From assembly GCA_020049855.1 (NCBI GenBank), contig JAGVLJ010000078.1:1-33524 (forward strand): a stretch of 33,524 bases of DNA. The letters run 5' to 3'. The position numbers and the translations under genes are program-made. Numbering within the stretch: the stretch's first letter is position 1; the number at the start of each line of letters is the position of its first letter. This DNA is from Bacteroidia bacterium (GTDB lineage Bacteria; Bacteroidota; Bacteroidia; UKL13-3). Shown here piece by piece: positions 7,457-15,592 of the stretch. Under the pieces are notes generated by a model, which had not been told where the DNA came from, did no database searches, and saw only the letters and a list, made by a program, of their open reading frames with translations.

Positions 7457-8708
7457 ATTTTAAAACTTTAATGGGTGGTACTCGTAAGGTCATTTGGGTG
7501 GTGCGCACTACTTTTTTGTCGGCTTCGGGATCAAACTCCAGCATAATTCCTTCTTCGAATAATAACGTAGTTAACGCAAAAAATTTATCTGTATCTACTG
7601 TTTTGTATTCTGCTTTCAAGGTGCTGCCTGCCCAGTCAAAAAAATTATTCATAGGTAGTTTACTCATCATCATCTCGCGGTAATGTTCTTTATTAAACAG
7701 CCACATACTGGCTCGCACATCTTGCTCCTCAATAATCACTACCTCGTCTCCGGCAAACTGCTCCATATATTCTTTGGCATTATAGTACATATCGTTGCTG
7801 TAAGGATAATCGCGGAATAGCTTAAACACTTGGGGAACCTGTACTTTGTGAGGCTTTTTCAAAAACTCTATCCAGCCGGTGAGAATCATGTTCTCGGTGC
7901 GGATGCGTTCAATCAACGGCAACAGCTCATTGGTCAGAATTTTTGACTGACGCAACAAATCATCATTGGTTTGCACCAGAAAATTATACGTTTTTTCAAA
8001 TTGCTGCCTCACCATTTCATCGTCAAAATTGAGTCTTCGTACGTTCACGTAATTCGAAATATCAAACAAGCGGTTGGTGATGGATTGGCTGTGGTTTACA
8101 TCCAGAATTTGATTGAGCGGGCTGATATAATAATCAATCCAGAAACTTGCCTTACGCACTTTTTCCTGATAATCTATTTTATCTACGTTCGATTTCAACT
8201 CACGGGTTTCTACCAGCAACCGTAGTGTATTTTTTTCAACCGACTCCGAGAAATCTTTTATCTCTCCGTATAAATCGCTGATGCGCTGCATTAAGATATT
8301 GCGGTCTTTGTGAATCCCCTCACGTATTTTCTTGAACAATTCTCCAATAGAGTGTGCATACTTCTCAATGGTTTCGGGAAGCAGCGGACGAAATTCGTTG
8401 AATACAAATTCAAAGAAATTGAAGTACACTCCGCGTATTTCAAAATCCTCTCCTACTTTCCTCAGGATTTTATATTCGTGCAGTTGCGGCTCAATAGCAT
8501 TGTCATGCTCCTTAAGCAATTGATGCAAGCGTTCGCGTTTTATGAAACCATCTTTCGACTGTATTTCGAACAACCCCTTTATGGTATCGAAATAATTCGA
8601 GAGAAAGTATAAAATAGTTTTTGGTTCTGCTTTCATTGGCAACCTCCCTTCCCGTACATCATGGCCAGCGCAGTACAGCAATTTCCGTCCGAAAGGGGAA
8701 ATTGCCAC
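7443..8708 (-). CDS. mksF: MksF/MukF-like kleisin subunit of the condensin complex
   Basis: A 421-residue, helix-rich protein between the SMC and MksE genes. The N-terminal part (residues ~25-100, KTILYFLSNYFDTIKGLF ... DGFIKRERLHQLL) looks like a winged-helix dimerisation region. The middle (~130-200 and 240-290) is heptad-like and helical, and the C-terminal part (~345-421) could be the second winged helix that binds the SMC head. This is the expected MukF/MksF kleisin layout, although kleisins diverge strongly and the call rests partly on the neighbours. The start at 8708 is kept because LLYCAGHDVREGRLP reads as protein. An alternative ATG at 8636 has a GGGAGG sequence 6 bases upstream and would remove 24 residues. 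Confidence 0.75.
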   Translation of the reverse strand: MAISPFGRKLLYCAGHDVREGRLPMKAEPKTILYFLSNYFDTIKGLFEIQSKDGFIKRERLHQLLKEHDNAIEPQLHEYKILRKVGEDFEIRGVYFNFFEFVFNEFRPLLPETIEKYAHSIGELFKKIREGIHKDRNILMQRISDLYGEIKDFSESVEKNTLRLLVETRELKSNVDKIDYQEKVRKASFWIDYYISPLNQILDVNHSQSITNRLFDISNYVNVRRLNFDDEMVRQQFEKTYNFLVQTNDDLLRQSKILTNELLPLIERIRTENMILTGWIEFLKKPHKVQVPQVFKLFRDYPYSNDMYYNAKEYMEQFAGDEVVIIEEQDVRASMWLFNKEHYREMMMSKLPMNNFFDWAGSTLKAEYKTVDTDKFFALTTLLFEEGIMLEFDPEADKKVVRTTQMTLRVPPIKVLKYGIS

Positions 8709-8768
8709 GGCATGGGTATATGGCTTGAAATGATGGGGCGTGTTAAATAATTTTTTTGTCTCATGCCC

Positions 8769-11420
8769 TTATGCTTTTGCACTATCAACCACCTCTCCAT
8801 AAGCTGCATTTACTTTTTCGCTGATATTGATTTTACCTGCCGAAGGAAAAATGAAATAATATTTTCCAAATCCGGGAACCGCATCAGGTGCAGCGAAAAT
8901 AGGAATGAAATGATGCTCCTGACAAAAACGCACCAATTCAGGCCTGTTTTGTTTATCAATGGTAGCCACCTCATCTATAAACAACGAAATACGGTTTTCA
9001 TTATCGTTAATGGCCAGCCGGTTTATGATGCTCATAATAATCACCAAACGAATCATCTTATCCGTTCCGTCCGATTCTATTTGTTCTCCTAAATCAACCG
9101 TTTTATTTTGACCTTTTTTACTCAATGAAAGTTGAATATCGAACAAGTCATCAAAATCAATTTTTTTACCGGTATCCAGGTAGTTATTCAAAATTTTAAG
9201 ATTTTCAGAGTGGTCAAATTCGAATATTAATTGTCCTTTTATTTGTTGAATCTGGCTTATTTTTCTTACTTCATCTACCAGCCGTTTATTATCTATTAAC
9301 TCAATTCGAAGGTTTTCGATATCCGAAATGCGCGCCTGCGAAAGTTTGGTATTAAATTTATTAACAACAAACTCCCTGAACTCTTCATAACGTTTAAGAA
9401 TGGTATAAGCAGGATTGGCAAACTGGGTACTGATGCTTTCCAGCAAGGCAGAAATACTGCTTTCTTTATCTTCAATCAACGCTACTTCCTCTTCAACGTA
9501 CTGAATAAATTCGTCTTCACTGGCAAAGGTGCTTTGCAAACGTTCTCGCAATTTATCAAAAAGTTTATCTTTATTGTTTTTAAGAATAATCCTGTCGGCT
9601 TGATTTAGTTTAATTTTATTGTACAGTTGATCCAGACTTTCGCTTGTTTCATATTCATCGCCTGCAATACCCATTTCTATCAGTTCACGGTAATATTCGG
9701 CAATTTGTTTTATGCGGTCTTCCCTCTTTTTTTTATCCTCAACCAGCTCTTGCAAATCATTGGATGTTTGAGCCAATTTTTTCTCCAGTTTTTTTTGCTC
9801 GGTTTCAAAATGGTCGCGCTCCATTTTAAACTCATTAATTTCTTTAGCTAGTTTGTCAATGGCTTTAGCAAGGGTAGGTTTTAACTTTATACGCTGCAAC
9901 TTAAATTTAATGGTTTCAATTTGTGCGTTAATATCCTGCAGGTCGGTCTGGGCTTTTTCTACATCCTTTAAAATTCCGAGCAAACTTTCCAAATTGATCT
10001 TTTCCAGTTTCAGCGCATCCAGTTCCTCTTTAATTTCATTGGCACTTCGGAAATTTTTCAGGACAATGTTTTCCGAAATATCAATCTCCCCGTCAAACAG
10101 ATTCAATTTGTCGGTAATTTTTTTTATTTTTTTTAATACCTGCTCACTTGGCAAACTCAATACCTGCTCTGATAAAATAGAGTTCATCGTTCTGCGCACG
10201 TCAGCCGAATCGGAAATATTATTCACCAACAAATTGCGGTAATTGCCCACCTGATTTTCTTCGCGTTTTATTTGCTCCGTAATAGATAACAAGCGGGATT
10301 CAACCTGTTTGCTGCTGAGCTTTTGCAACTCGGCCATAGTTATACGGCTTTCCAGATCTTTTCGTTTTTTATCCAAGTTAGAAAGAGACTCAGTGAGTAT
10401 ATTTTGAGGTTCGTAGCTATTTATTTCTTTTACCTCTGCTTCCTTCTCATTTAGCTGGGCGGCTCGGCTGCTTATTTCGGCTTCCTTCCCCCCTATTTTG
10501 CGGTCAAGATCGGCCTTTTGAGGAATCAATTCCTCGTTTATTTCTGTTTTTAGTTTGGCAATACTTTTATCCTTGTCCAGTAATTGATTTTGCAATTGCG
10601 GCAATGTATCCTGATAGGATTTCATAAACCCATAGTACAAGTTGCTAATGATACGTGCCTTGGCGTTGTACTGACTCACCGCCTCGCGAAACTCATCAAA
10701 CTCCCCCTTTACAGCCTTGATGTTCCGGATATCGGTATTTATTTTCATCAAATCCTGAATATCCTTTTTGTTTTTTTGCGAAAAATTGAGCACCTCGTTT
10801 TCCCTGTTATCTGCCACTATCAACGCTTCCTTCAGGTTTTTGTTGGTGATCAGTTTGGTATTAATGAGGTAACGGTAAATACGCGAGAAGTTATTGCTTA
10901 ACCCATCTGTTTTTACCGTATCTTCCAGCCAAACCACCCCGTTGTTTCTGCGCCCGCGCTGGTACACAAACTGGAATACCTCGCGTTTGTCTTTAAACAT
11001 GCTCAATACGAGTCCTTCCTTTATCAAACGCTCTTTTACCTGATCAAAATTGCGCAAACGTTTTTCTTCATCTACAAAAAACTCTTCCCGGTATTCACTG
11101 TCGAACTTAAAATATTCGAGGTTACTATCTGTATCCCGTTTTACCAAAATAGTGTAATACGACTTTTTAAAAACTTCGAACAGAATAAAACTTTGATTAT
11201 GGTTGGGGAAATAGTGATGAATGGTTTCTTTATCCCCTTTACGCTGACCACTGAAGGTCATTTTATTCCCATCAATAATGAAAAGAAAATTAAGGGCGTA
11301 AATGAGCGTACTTTTACCGATATTATTTGGCCCGACCAATTGCAGGGAGTCACAATCATCCAGTCTTAATTCGGCTTTTCCGTACACTTTTGAATTTAGT
11401 ACAATTACTCTTGTCAGCAT
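8769..11420 (-). CDS. mksB: MksB/MukB-like SMC ATPase
   Basis: An 883-residue SMC-type protein. Walker A (GPNNIGKST) is at residues 30-38. A very long, charged coiled-coil region with a central interruption runs from ~230 to ~720. An ABC-signature equivalent (ESDGTDKM, ~782) and Walker B (LFIDE, Asp816-Glu817, with D-loop ATIDKQ) form the second half of the head. SDGT in place of LSGG, and a length near 900, resemble MksB rather than canonical Smc (~1,180) or MukB (~1,480). The start MLTRVIVLNSKVYGKAEL (11420) fits SMC N termini; the upstream in-frame ATG (11492) adds 24 unlikely residues. It is first in the operon, 60 bases before mksF. Known relatives extrude DNA loops for chromosome organisation or restrict plasmids (Wadjet JetC). 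Confidence 0.88.
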   Translation of the reverse strand: MLTRVIVLNSKVYGKAELRLDDCDSLQLVGPNNIGKSTLIYALNFLFIIDGNKMTFSGQRKGDKETIHHYFPNHNQSFILFEVFKKSYYTILVKRDTDSNLEYFKFDSEYREEFFVDEEKRLRNFDQVKERLIKEGLVLSMFKDKREVFQFVYQRGRRNNGVVWLEDTVKTDGLSNNFSRIYRYLINTKLITNKNLKEALIVADNRENEVLNFSQKNKKDIQDLMKINTDIRNIKAVKGEFDEFREAVSQYNAKARIISNLYYGFMKSYQDTLPQLQNQLLDKDKSIAKLKTEINEELIPQKADLDRKIGGKEAEISSRAAQLNEKEAEVKEINSYEPQNILTESLSNLDKKRKDLESRITMAELQKLSSKQVESRLLSITEQIKREENQVGNYRNLLVNNISDSADVRRTMNSILSEQVLSLPSEQVLKKIKKITDKLNLFDGEIDISENIVLKNFRSANEIKEELDALKLEKINLESLLGILKDVEKAQTDLQDINAQIETIKFKLQRIKLKPTLAKAIDKLAKEINEFKMERDHFETEQKKLEKKLAQTSNDLQELVEDKKKREDRIKQIAEYYRELIEMGIAGDEYETSESLDQLYNKIKLNQADRIILKNNKDKLFDKLRERLQSTFASEDEFIQYVEEEVALIEDKESSISALLESISTQFANPAYTILKRYEEFREFVVNKFNTKLSQARISDIENLRIELIDNKRLVDEVRKISQIQQIKGQLIFEFDHSENLKILNNYLDTGKKIDFDDLFDIQLSLSKKGQNKTVDLGEQIESDGTDKMIRLVIIMSIINRLAINDNENRISLFIDEVATIDKQNRPELVRFCQEHHFIPIFAAPDAVPGFGKYYFIFPSAGKINISEKVNAAYGEVVDSAKA

Positions 11421-11516
11421 GCTATTTATTCTTTCTGTAGTAGTAGTGCAAGTTACCAAATGGGCAGGCGCAGTTATTCCCCAATTATGCACAGAATTAA
11501 TTCAGAAAATCAATAG

Positions 11517-11675
11517 TTTACAAAAGAGCCTGCCGAAGTAGAAAAAGCACCGGGTATTCGCCAGATAATTTACACCAGTCCTACTTTCCGAAATCAGTAC
11601 CTCAATTATAAAGATTTTGCCGGATACAAAGCACACAGCCCTATTTTACCAAAGGAATGGGCGCAGAAAGGATGA
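11517..11675 (+). pseudogene. Possible gene remnant (C-terminal fragment, ~50 codons)
   Basis: On the plus strand, after a TAG at 11514-11516, the frame stays open to TGA 11673-11675 and reads like natural protein (…APGIRQIIYTSP…FRNQYLNYKDFAGYKAHS…), but it has no start codon. It lies in the gap between the divergently arranged remains upstream of the SMC gene and the metallophosphoesterase end. I could not assign a family. It may be the tail of a decayed gene. Confidence 0.3.
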
Positions 11676-11801
11676 CTTAATATGGCAGCGCATTGGTTAG
11701 TAGCAAAATTGAAGGAATGATAAAAACCTGAGATCAGAACACGCGAAAGATCGGATTCATTTACAGATAAAAGACATATCAGCCTGTTTTTTTTAGCCAG
11801 A

Positions 11802-13046
11802 TTACCCCCGGATTAGCTCCAGCAGGGTTATCTCGGGCAATATGCCTACACGTCCCTGATAACCGATAAAGCCAAAGCCACGATTTACATAGAGTTTTTG
11901 CGATGCCCGCTCATACAGTCCGGCCCACTGCTTATACACCCATTGCACCGGACTAAAACGGAAAAATGAATTTTCAAAGCCAAACTGCATTCCATGGGTA
12001 TGACCACTTAGCGTTAAATCAATATCGGGGTAAGATGGTAATACCTGTGCTTCCCAATGGCTGGGATCGTGGCTCATCAATAATTTAAAAACATATTTTT
12101 CCGAACCACGATAGGTTTTTTCCAAGTCTCCGTATTGGGCAAAACCTTTCGCTCCCCAGTTTTCAACTCCCAACAAGGCTATTTGTTCCCCGTTTCGCTC
12201 CAGTACCGTATGCTCATTCAGTAATAAACGCCAACCCATATCGGCATGAATTTGTTTAAGGTGCTGAAGGTTGTGTTGTTTATGTGCTGCACTCGCCCAT
12301 GTCACATAATCTCCGTAATCGTGATTCCCTAATATGGAGTAAACCCCCAAAGGTGCTCCTAGCTGAGAAAATACATCGATGTAGTCATGCATTTCCTGAG
12401 CATGGTCGTTCACCAAATCACCCGTAAACAAGATTAAGTCGGGTTTTGCTTCCATTATCAGGTCTAGTCCCTGTTGCACCGCCTTTCGATTTGCCAAACT
12501 ACCGGAATGAATATCACTTAGCTGAATAATTTTAATCCCGTTAAACGCAACAGGAAGGTTAGTAAAACGTAAGGTGTGACGGTGCAATTTATAACGATAC
12601 TTATTGTTGAAACCCAGAAGCAACACTACGTAAAGAAAGAATCCGGATGCAAGACCAGCCAGCGACATGAGGGAAGAACGACCTATATACACCAACCCCG
12701 GTGCAGACGACCCCACCAATTGAAACACCCCTTGCGCCACACGCCTGATATCATCGGTGAGCAGAAATACTCCTGCTACTACCTTAGCAATGTATAACCC
12801 CACCACCATGGCAAATAAATGAAGTGCAATACTTCCTGGTTTGGCCGTACGCAACATATTGGCCTGCATTAATGCTGTAAATACCAATACGGCAACCAGC
12901 GAAATAATCCAGTAGGAAAAAATAATCCCCGATTGCGTGATAGCCGAAAAAGAGTGAATAGCTGACAGTACGCCCTGAAATACATAAAAATCCAACAACA
13001 CAAACGTAGCTGCCGGAAAAAAGAAAGAACGTATTTTTTTACTCAT
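11802..13046 (-). CDS. Membrane-anchored calcineurin-like metallophosphoesterase (YkuE-like)
   Basis: A 414-residue protein with four or five N-terminal membrane helices (residues ~5-150) followed by a metallophosphoesterase domain. All metal-binding motifs are visible: QLSDIHSG (~174), FTGDLVND (~200), LGNHDYGDY (~236), LMSHDP, and LSGHTHGMQFG (~345). The family uses two metal ions to cleave phosphoesters; relatives of this type include YkuE and UDP-diacylglucosamine pyrophosphatase-like enzymes, but the substrate here is unknown. The start at 13046 (MSKKIRSFFF) is preferred to the longer frame from 13094 because a perfect -7 promoter element lies between them at 13066-13073. The gene is monocistronic. 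Confidence 0.9.
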   Translation of the reverse strand: MSKKIRSFFFPAATFVLLDFYVFQGVLSAIHSFSAITQSGIIFSYWIISLVAVLVFTALMQANMLRTAKPGSIALHLFAMVVGLYIAKVVAGVFLLTDDIRRVAQGVFQLVGSSAPGLVYIGRSSLMSLAGLASGFFLYVVLLLGFNNKYRYKLHRHTLRFTNLPVAFNGIKIIQLSDIHSGSLANRKAVQQGLDLIMEAKPDLILFTGDLVNDHAQEMHDYIDVFSQLGAPLGVYSILGNHDYGDYVTWASAAHKQHNLQHLKQIHADMGWRLLLNEHTVLERNGEQIALLGVENWGAKGFAQYGDLEKTYRGSEKYVFKLLMSHDPSHWEAQVLPSYPDIDLTLSGHTHGMQFGFENSFFRFSPVQWVYKQWAGLYERASQKLYVNRGFGFIGYQGRVGILPEITLLELIRG

Positions 13047-13065
13047 TGTTTTTTTAATACAACTA

Positions 13066-13073
13066 CAAAGGTA
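13066..13073 (-). promoter_or_regulatory. -7 promoter element of the metallophosphoesterase gene
   Basis: TACCTTTG on the minus strand, a perfect TAnnTTTG match 20 bases before the ATG at 13046. No clear -33 element was found. It decides the start codon of the downstream gene. Confidence 0.45.
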
Positions 13074-13237
13074 ATGATGAACCCATAGCGGCATTGGATT
13101 ATCGCAACAAACTTACCACACATGTCGGTAAACAGTAGAAAAGTACATGTGGTTTATCTGTAAAAACAGTCAGGTGGGTTACCTTTAGTTACCAAAAAAT
13201 AACTTACTTGCACGTCAAACATAAATAATCACAACAC

Positions 13238-13885
13238 ATGAAAAAAATTGGAGTAATAGGCTCGGGCATTGTAGGACAAGTGCTGGCTAATGGTTTTATA
13301 AAACATGGGTACAAGGTAATGATAGGAACTAATGATGCAGCAAAACATGAAACGCTTAAAACAAAAGTAAGTGGTGCTGCCATTGGCAACTTTGAGCAAA
13401 CCGCTAAATACGGTGAGTTAATTGTGCTGGCCGTAAAGGGGCATGCTGCCCTTGAAGTGCTTAAAAAAGCCGGGAAACCCAACCTTAACGGAAAAACGGT
13501 GATTGATGCTACCAACCCAATTGACGAAAAAACAGCACCCGATAATGGAGTATTGCATTTTTTCACCAACCTCAATAGTTCGTTGATGGAGCAATTGCAA
13601 CAAGCAATACCTGAGGCAAATTTTGTAAAATCATTTAGTTGTGTTGGAAACGCTTTAATGGTTAACCCCTATTTTGGCACTACGAAACCCACTATGTTTA
13701 TTTGCGGTAACCATGACGCTGCAAAAGCCGAAGTTGTAAACATTCTTGACCAATTTGGATGGGACGTTGAAGATATGGGGAAAGCCGAAGCTGCACGAGC
13801 CATTGAACCTCTTTGTATTTTATGGTGTATACCGGGTTTTATAAAAAACCAATGGATGCATGCCTTTAAACTATTAAAGAAATAA
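13238..13885 (+). CDS. NAD(P)-binding protein of the F420-dependent NADP reductase-like family
   Basis: A 215-residue protein with an N-terminal Rossmann motif GSGIVG (Gly8, Gly10, Gly13) after a short beta strand (KKIGVI). It then has GYKVMIGTND, where cofactor specificity is set, and VLAVKGHAALEVL and VIDATNPID, which follow the COG2085 pattern (predicted dinucleotide-binding enzymes related to NADPH:F420 oxidoreductase). Bacteroidota are not known to rely on F420, so another redox partner is likely. The C-terminal half (VKSFSCVGNALMVNP, FICGNHDAAK, WDVEDMG) completes the fold at full length. It precedes OsmC and a dehydrogenase on the same strand, suggesting a redox-stress neighbourhood. 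Confidence 0.85.
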   Translation: MKKIGVIGSGIVGQVLANGFIKHGYKVMIGTNDAAKHETLKTKVSGAAIGNFEQTAKYGELIVLAVKGHAALEVLKKAGKPNLNGKTVIDATNPIDEKTAPDNGVLHFFTNLNSSLMEQLQQAIPEANFVKSFSCVGNALMVNPYFGTTKPTMFICGNHDAAKAEVVNILDQFGWDVEDMGKAEAARAIEPLCILWCIPGFIKNQWMHAFKLLKK

Positions 13886-13996
13886 GCACGTTCCATTTTT
13901 TTAGTAATGAAACACAGGAAACAACGTATTACCAAATCCATTTAACAAAAAACATAACTCAAAATTTCGTAACTTTCACCCTTAACTAATTAACCC

Positions 13997-14407
13997 ATGA
14001 TAAGAAATGCAACAGCCGTATGGCAGGGATCGGGCAAAGAAGGCACTGGTCACCTTACTACTCAAAGTAATGTATTAAACAACACCGCGTACTCATTCAA
14101 CAAACGCTTTGGTGATGAACCAGGAACCAATCCCGAAGAACTGGTAGCAGCCGCCCATGCCGGTTGTTTTACAATGAAATGTAGTTTTGTATTGGGTGCC
14201 GCAGGTTTTACACCCGAACACCTGAATACCAAATGTGAAATTACCCTTGATAACGGGACTATTACCAAATCACATCTGATACTAAGTGCAAAAGTTCCCG
14301 GAATAAGTCTGGAAAAATTTAACGAATGTGTGGCCGATGCCAAAGCAAATTGCCCTATTTCAAAAATGCTTAACTGCGAAATTACGCTGGATGCTCAATT
14401 GAGTTAA
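13997..14407 (+). CDS. osmC: OsmC-family peroxidase
   Basis: A 136-residue OsmC-type protein that reduces organic hydroperoxides using a pair of reactive cysteines. The expected residues are in place: Arg37, Glu47/Glu48 in NPEELVAAAHAGCF, Cys57, and Cys119 in ANCPISK. Three further cysteines (62, 80, 127) are present. The N-terminal TAVWQGSGKEGTGHL strand and the overall length match the OsmC subfamily rather than Ohr. A near-consensus -7 element (TAACTTTC) lies about 35 bases upstream. The stop is followed after one base by the ATG of a short-chain dehydrogenase, so the two are translated from one message. Confidence 0.93.
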   Translation: MIRNATAVWQGSGKEGTGHLTTQSNVLNNTAYSFNKRFGDEPGTNPEELVAAAHAGCFTMKCSFVLGAAGFTPEHLNTKCEITLDNGTITKSHLILSAKVPGISLEKFNECVADAKANCPISKMLNCEITLDAQLS

Positions 14408-14408
14408 G

Positions 14409-15086
14409 ATGAAAATTGCTGTTGTAACCGGATCTAACCGCGGCATTGGAAAAGAGATTTGCCGGCAACTGGCCGAAAAAGGATTTCAGGTAGTTGCCAC
14501 GGGACGTGATTTTCATAAAATACAACAGGCTGCCGAGGAGATTGGCCACGGAATCGTTGCTTATCAACTGAACGTGTCCGATCCTTCCTCGTGCAACAGA
14601 TTTTACAACCTGCTTGCTGAAAAATTTTCTTCGGTGGATGTTTTGGTAAACAATGCAGGCATTATTGGAAACAAACCTGCCACCACTTTTGATATGGGTC
14701 AACTACAGGCGGTATTAAATATAAATTTGCTTGGAGCCATTAATACAACTAAGGCATTGTGGCCTATGATTGAAAAAAGTAAGGAGGCGCGCATTATCAA
14801 CGTGAGCAGTAGTATGGGCTCATTGAAGGAAATACAAAGCGGAGGTTATACCGCCTATCGGTTATCCAAATGGAGTTTAAATGGCTACACCATGTTGCTT
14901 GCAGCCGATGCCCCACCACATATAAAAATTAACTGCATTTGCCCCGGCTGGGTACAAACCGATATGGGAGGGTCAAATGCCCCACGTACGGTACAGCAAG
15001 GCGCTGATACAGCCGTATGGCTGGCCACCGAAAAAAATATTCCCACAGGAAAATTTTTCAAAGACAGGAAAGAAATATCCTGGTAA
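14409..15086 (+). CDS. Short-chain dehydrogenase/reductase (carbonyl reductase-like)
   Basis: A 225-residue classical SDR. The cofactor motif TGSNRGIG is at residues 7-14, NNAG at 81-84, catalytic Asn106, the Ser of NVSSSMGS (133-135), and Tyr150/Lys154 in YRLSK. The Arg in TGRD (~33) fits NADP(H) preference. The overall pattern (TGSNRGIGKEICRQLA, CPGWVQTDMGG) resembles eukaryotic-like carbonyl reductases (CBR1/SDR21C type), which reduce reactive carbonyls. Coupling to osmC with a one-base gap supports a joint role in detoxifying peroxide and lipid-oxidation products; that role is inference. Confidence 0.9.
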   Translation: MKIAVVTGSNRGIGKEICRQLAEKGFQVVATGRDFHKIQQAAEEIGHGIVAYQLNVSDPSSCNRFYNLLAEKFSSVDVLVNNAGIIGNKPATTFDMGQLQAVLNINLLGAINTTKALWPMIEKSKEARIINVSSSMGSLKEIQSGGYTAYRLSKWSLNGYTMLLAADAPPHIKINCICPGWVQTDMGGSNAPRTVQQGADTAVWLATEKNIPTGKFFKDRKEISW

Positions 15087-15592
15087 CCTAAAAAAGCATT
15101 GGCATAACTTTTCAAAAAAATAGAAAAAACGCATCTATCAAACATTGATTTACGGTAGAAACTATACTGAAAGTTATGATGGCGAAAAATCTACCGCACC
15201 TCGTGAAGATGTGCCGCGCCTACACCAAAGATACCAAATGACTTAAACGATTCTAATTCATCAGCGGCCGCAAGAAAAAAAACTTTTTAACACGAGCCAT
15301 TCTAACAGCTCGAATAGAATTTTAAAGCAATACACTGCAAGGCTTTTGCGAATGGCAGTATGCCAGCGGCAAGTGGTTTCGAAGTTAGGGCGAAGGCTTG
15401 GCAAAAATGACGAATTGTAATAAGTTGGTTGAACGGGGCATTATGGAGAAAGAACTTTTTGAAACATGGTGAATCCTGTATCATCAGTTTTTTTAATGTG
15501 CCGCTTACAAAAGTTATGCGGTTTCACCAGCATCCCGACTTTTTACTTTAACCTGTTTTATTTTTGCGTCATTTTAGTGCACTTTTGCATTT
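15087..15592. other. 506-bp intergenic region upstream of recG
   Basis: No convincing gene. A plus-strand stretch at about 15121-15245 is open for ~40 codons (…IYGRNYTESYDGEKSTAPR…) and ends at TAA, without a start: a possible remnant. The part from ~15305 to 15480 has a higher GC content than the flanks and several small hairpins, discussed under findings. The recG promoter lies at the 3' end. Confidence 0.45.
15559..15566 (+). promoter_or_regulatory. -7 promoter element upstream of recG
   Basis: TATTTTTG fits TAnnTTTG and would place the transcription start about 20 bases before the GTG start of recG. The -33 region is T-rich but without a clear TTTG. Confidence 0.4.

Noticed and set aside
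11421-11492. Longer N terminus for the SMC protein from an ATG at 11492
   Set aside because: The added 24 residues do not resemble SMC N termini, which begin just before the first beta strand; the ATG at 11420 fits.
15087-15300. Insertion sequence or transposase remains near recG
   Set aside because: No terminal inverted repeats, target duplications or transposase-like motifs could be seen.
15302-15484. 60-codon minus-strand frame upstream of recG
   Set aside because: Its composition does not look like a natural protein and no regulatory signals were seen; the segment is better treated as a structured non-coding element.
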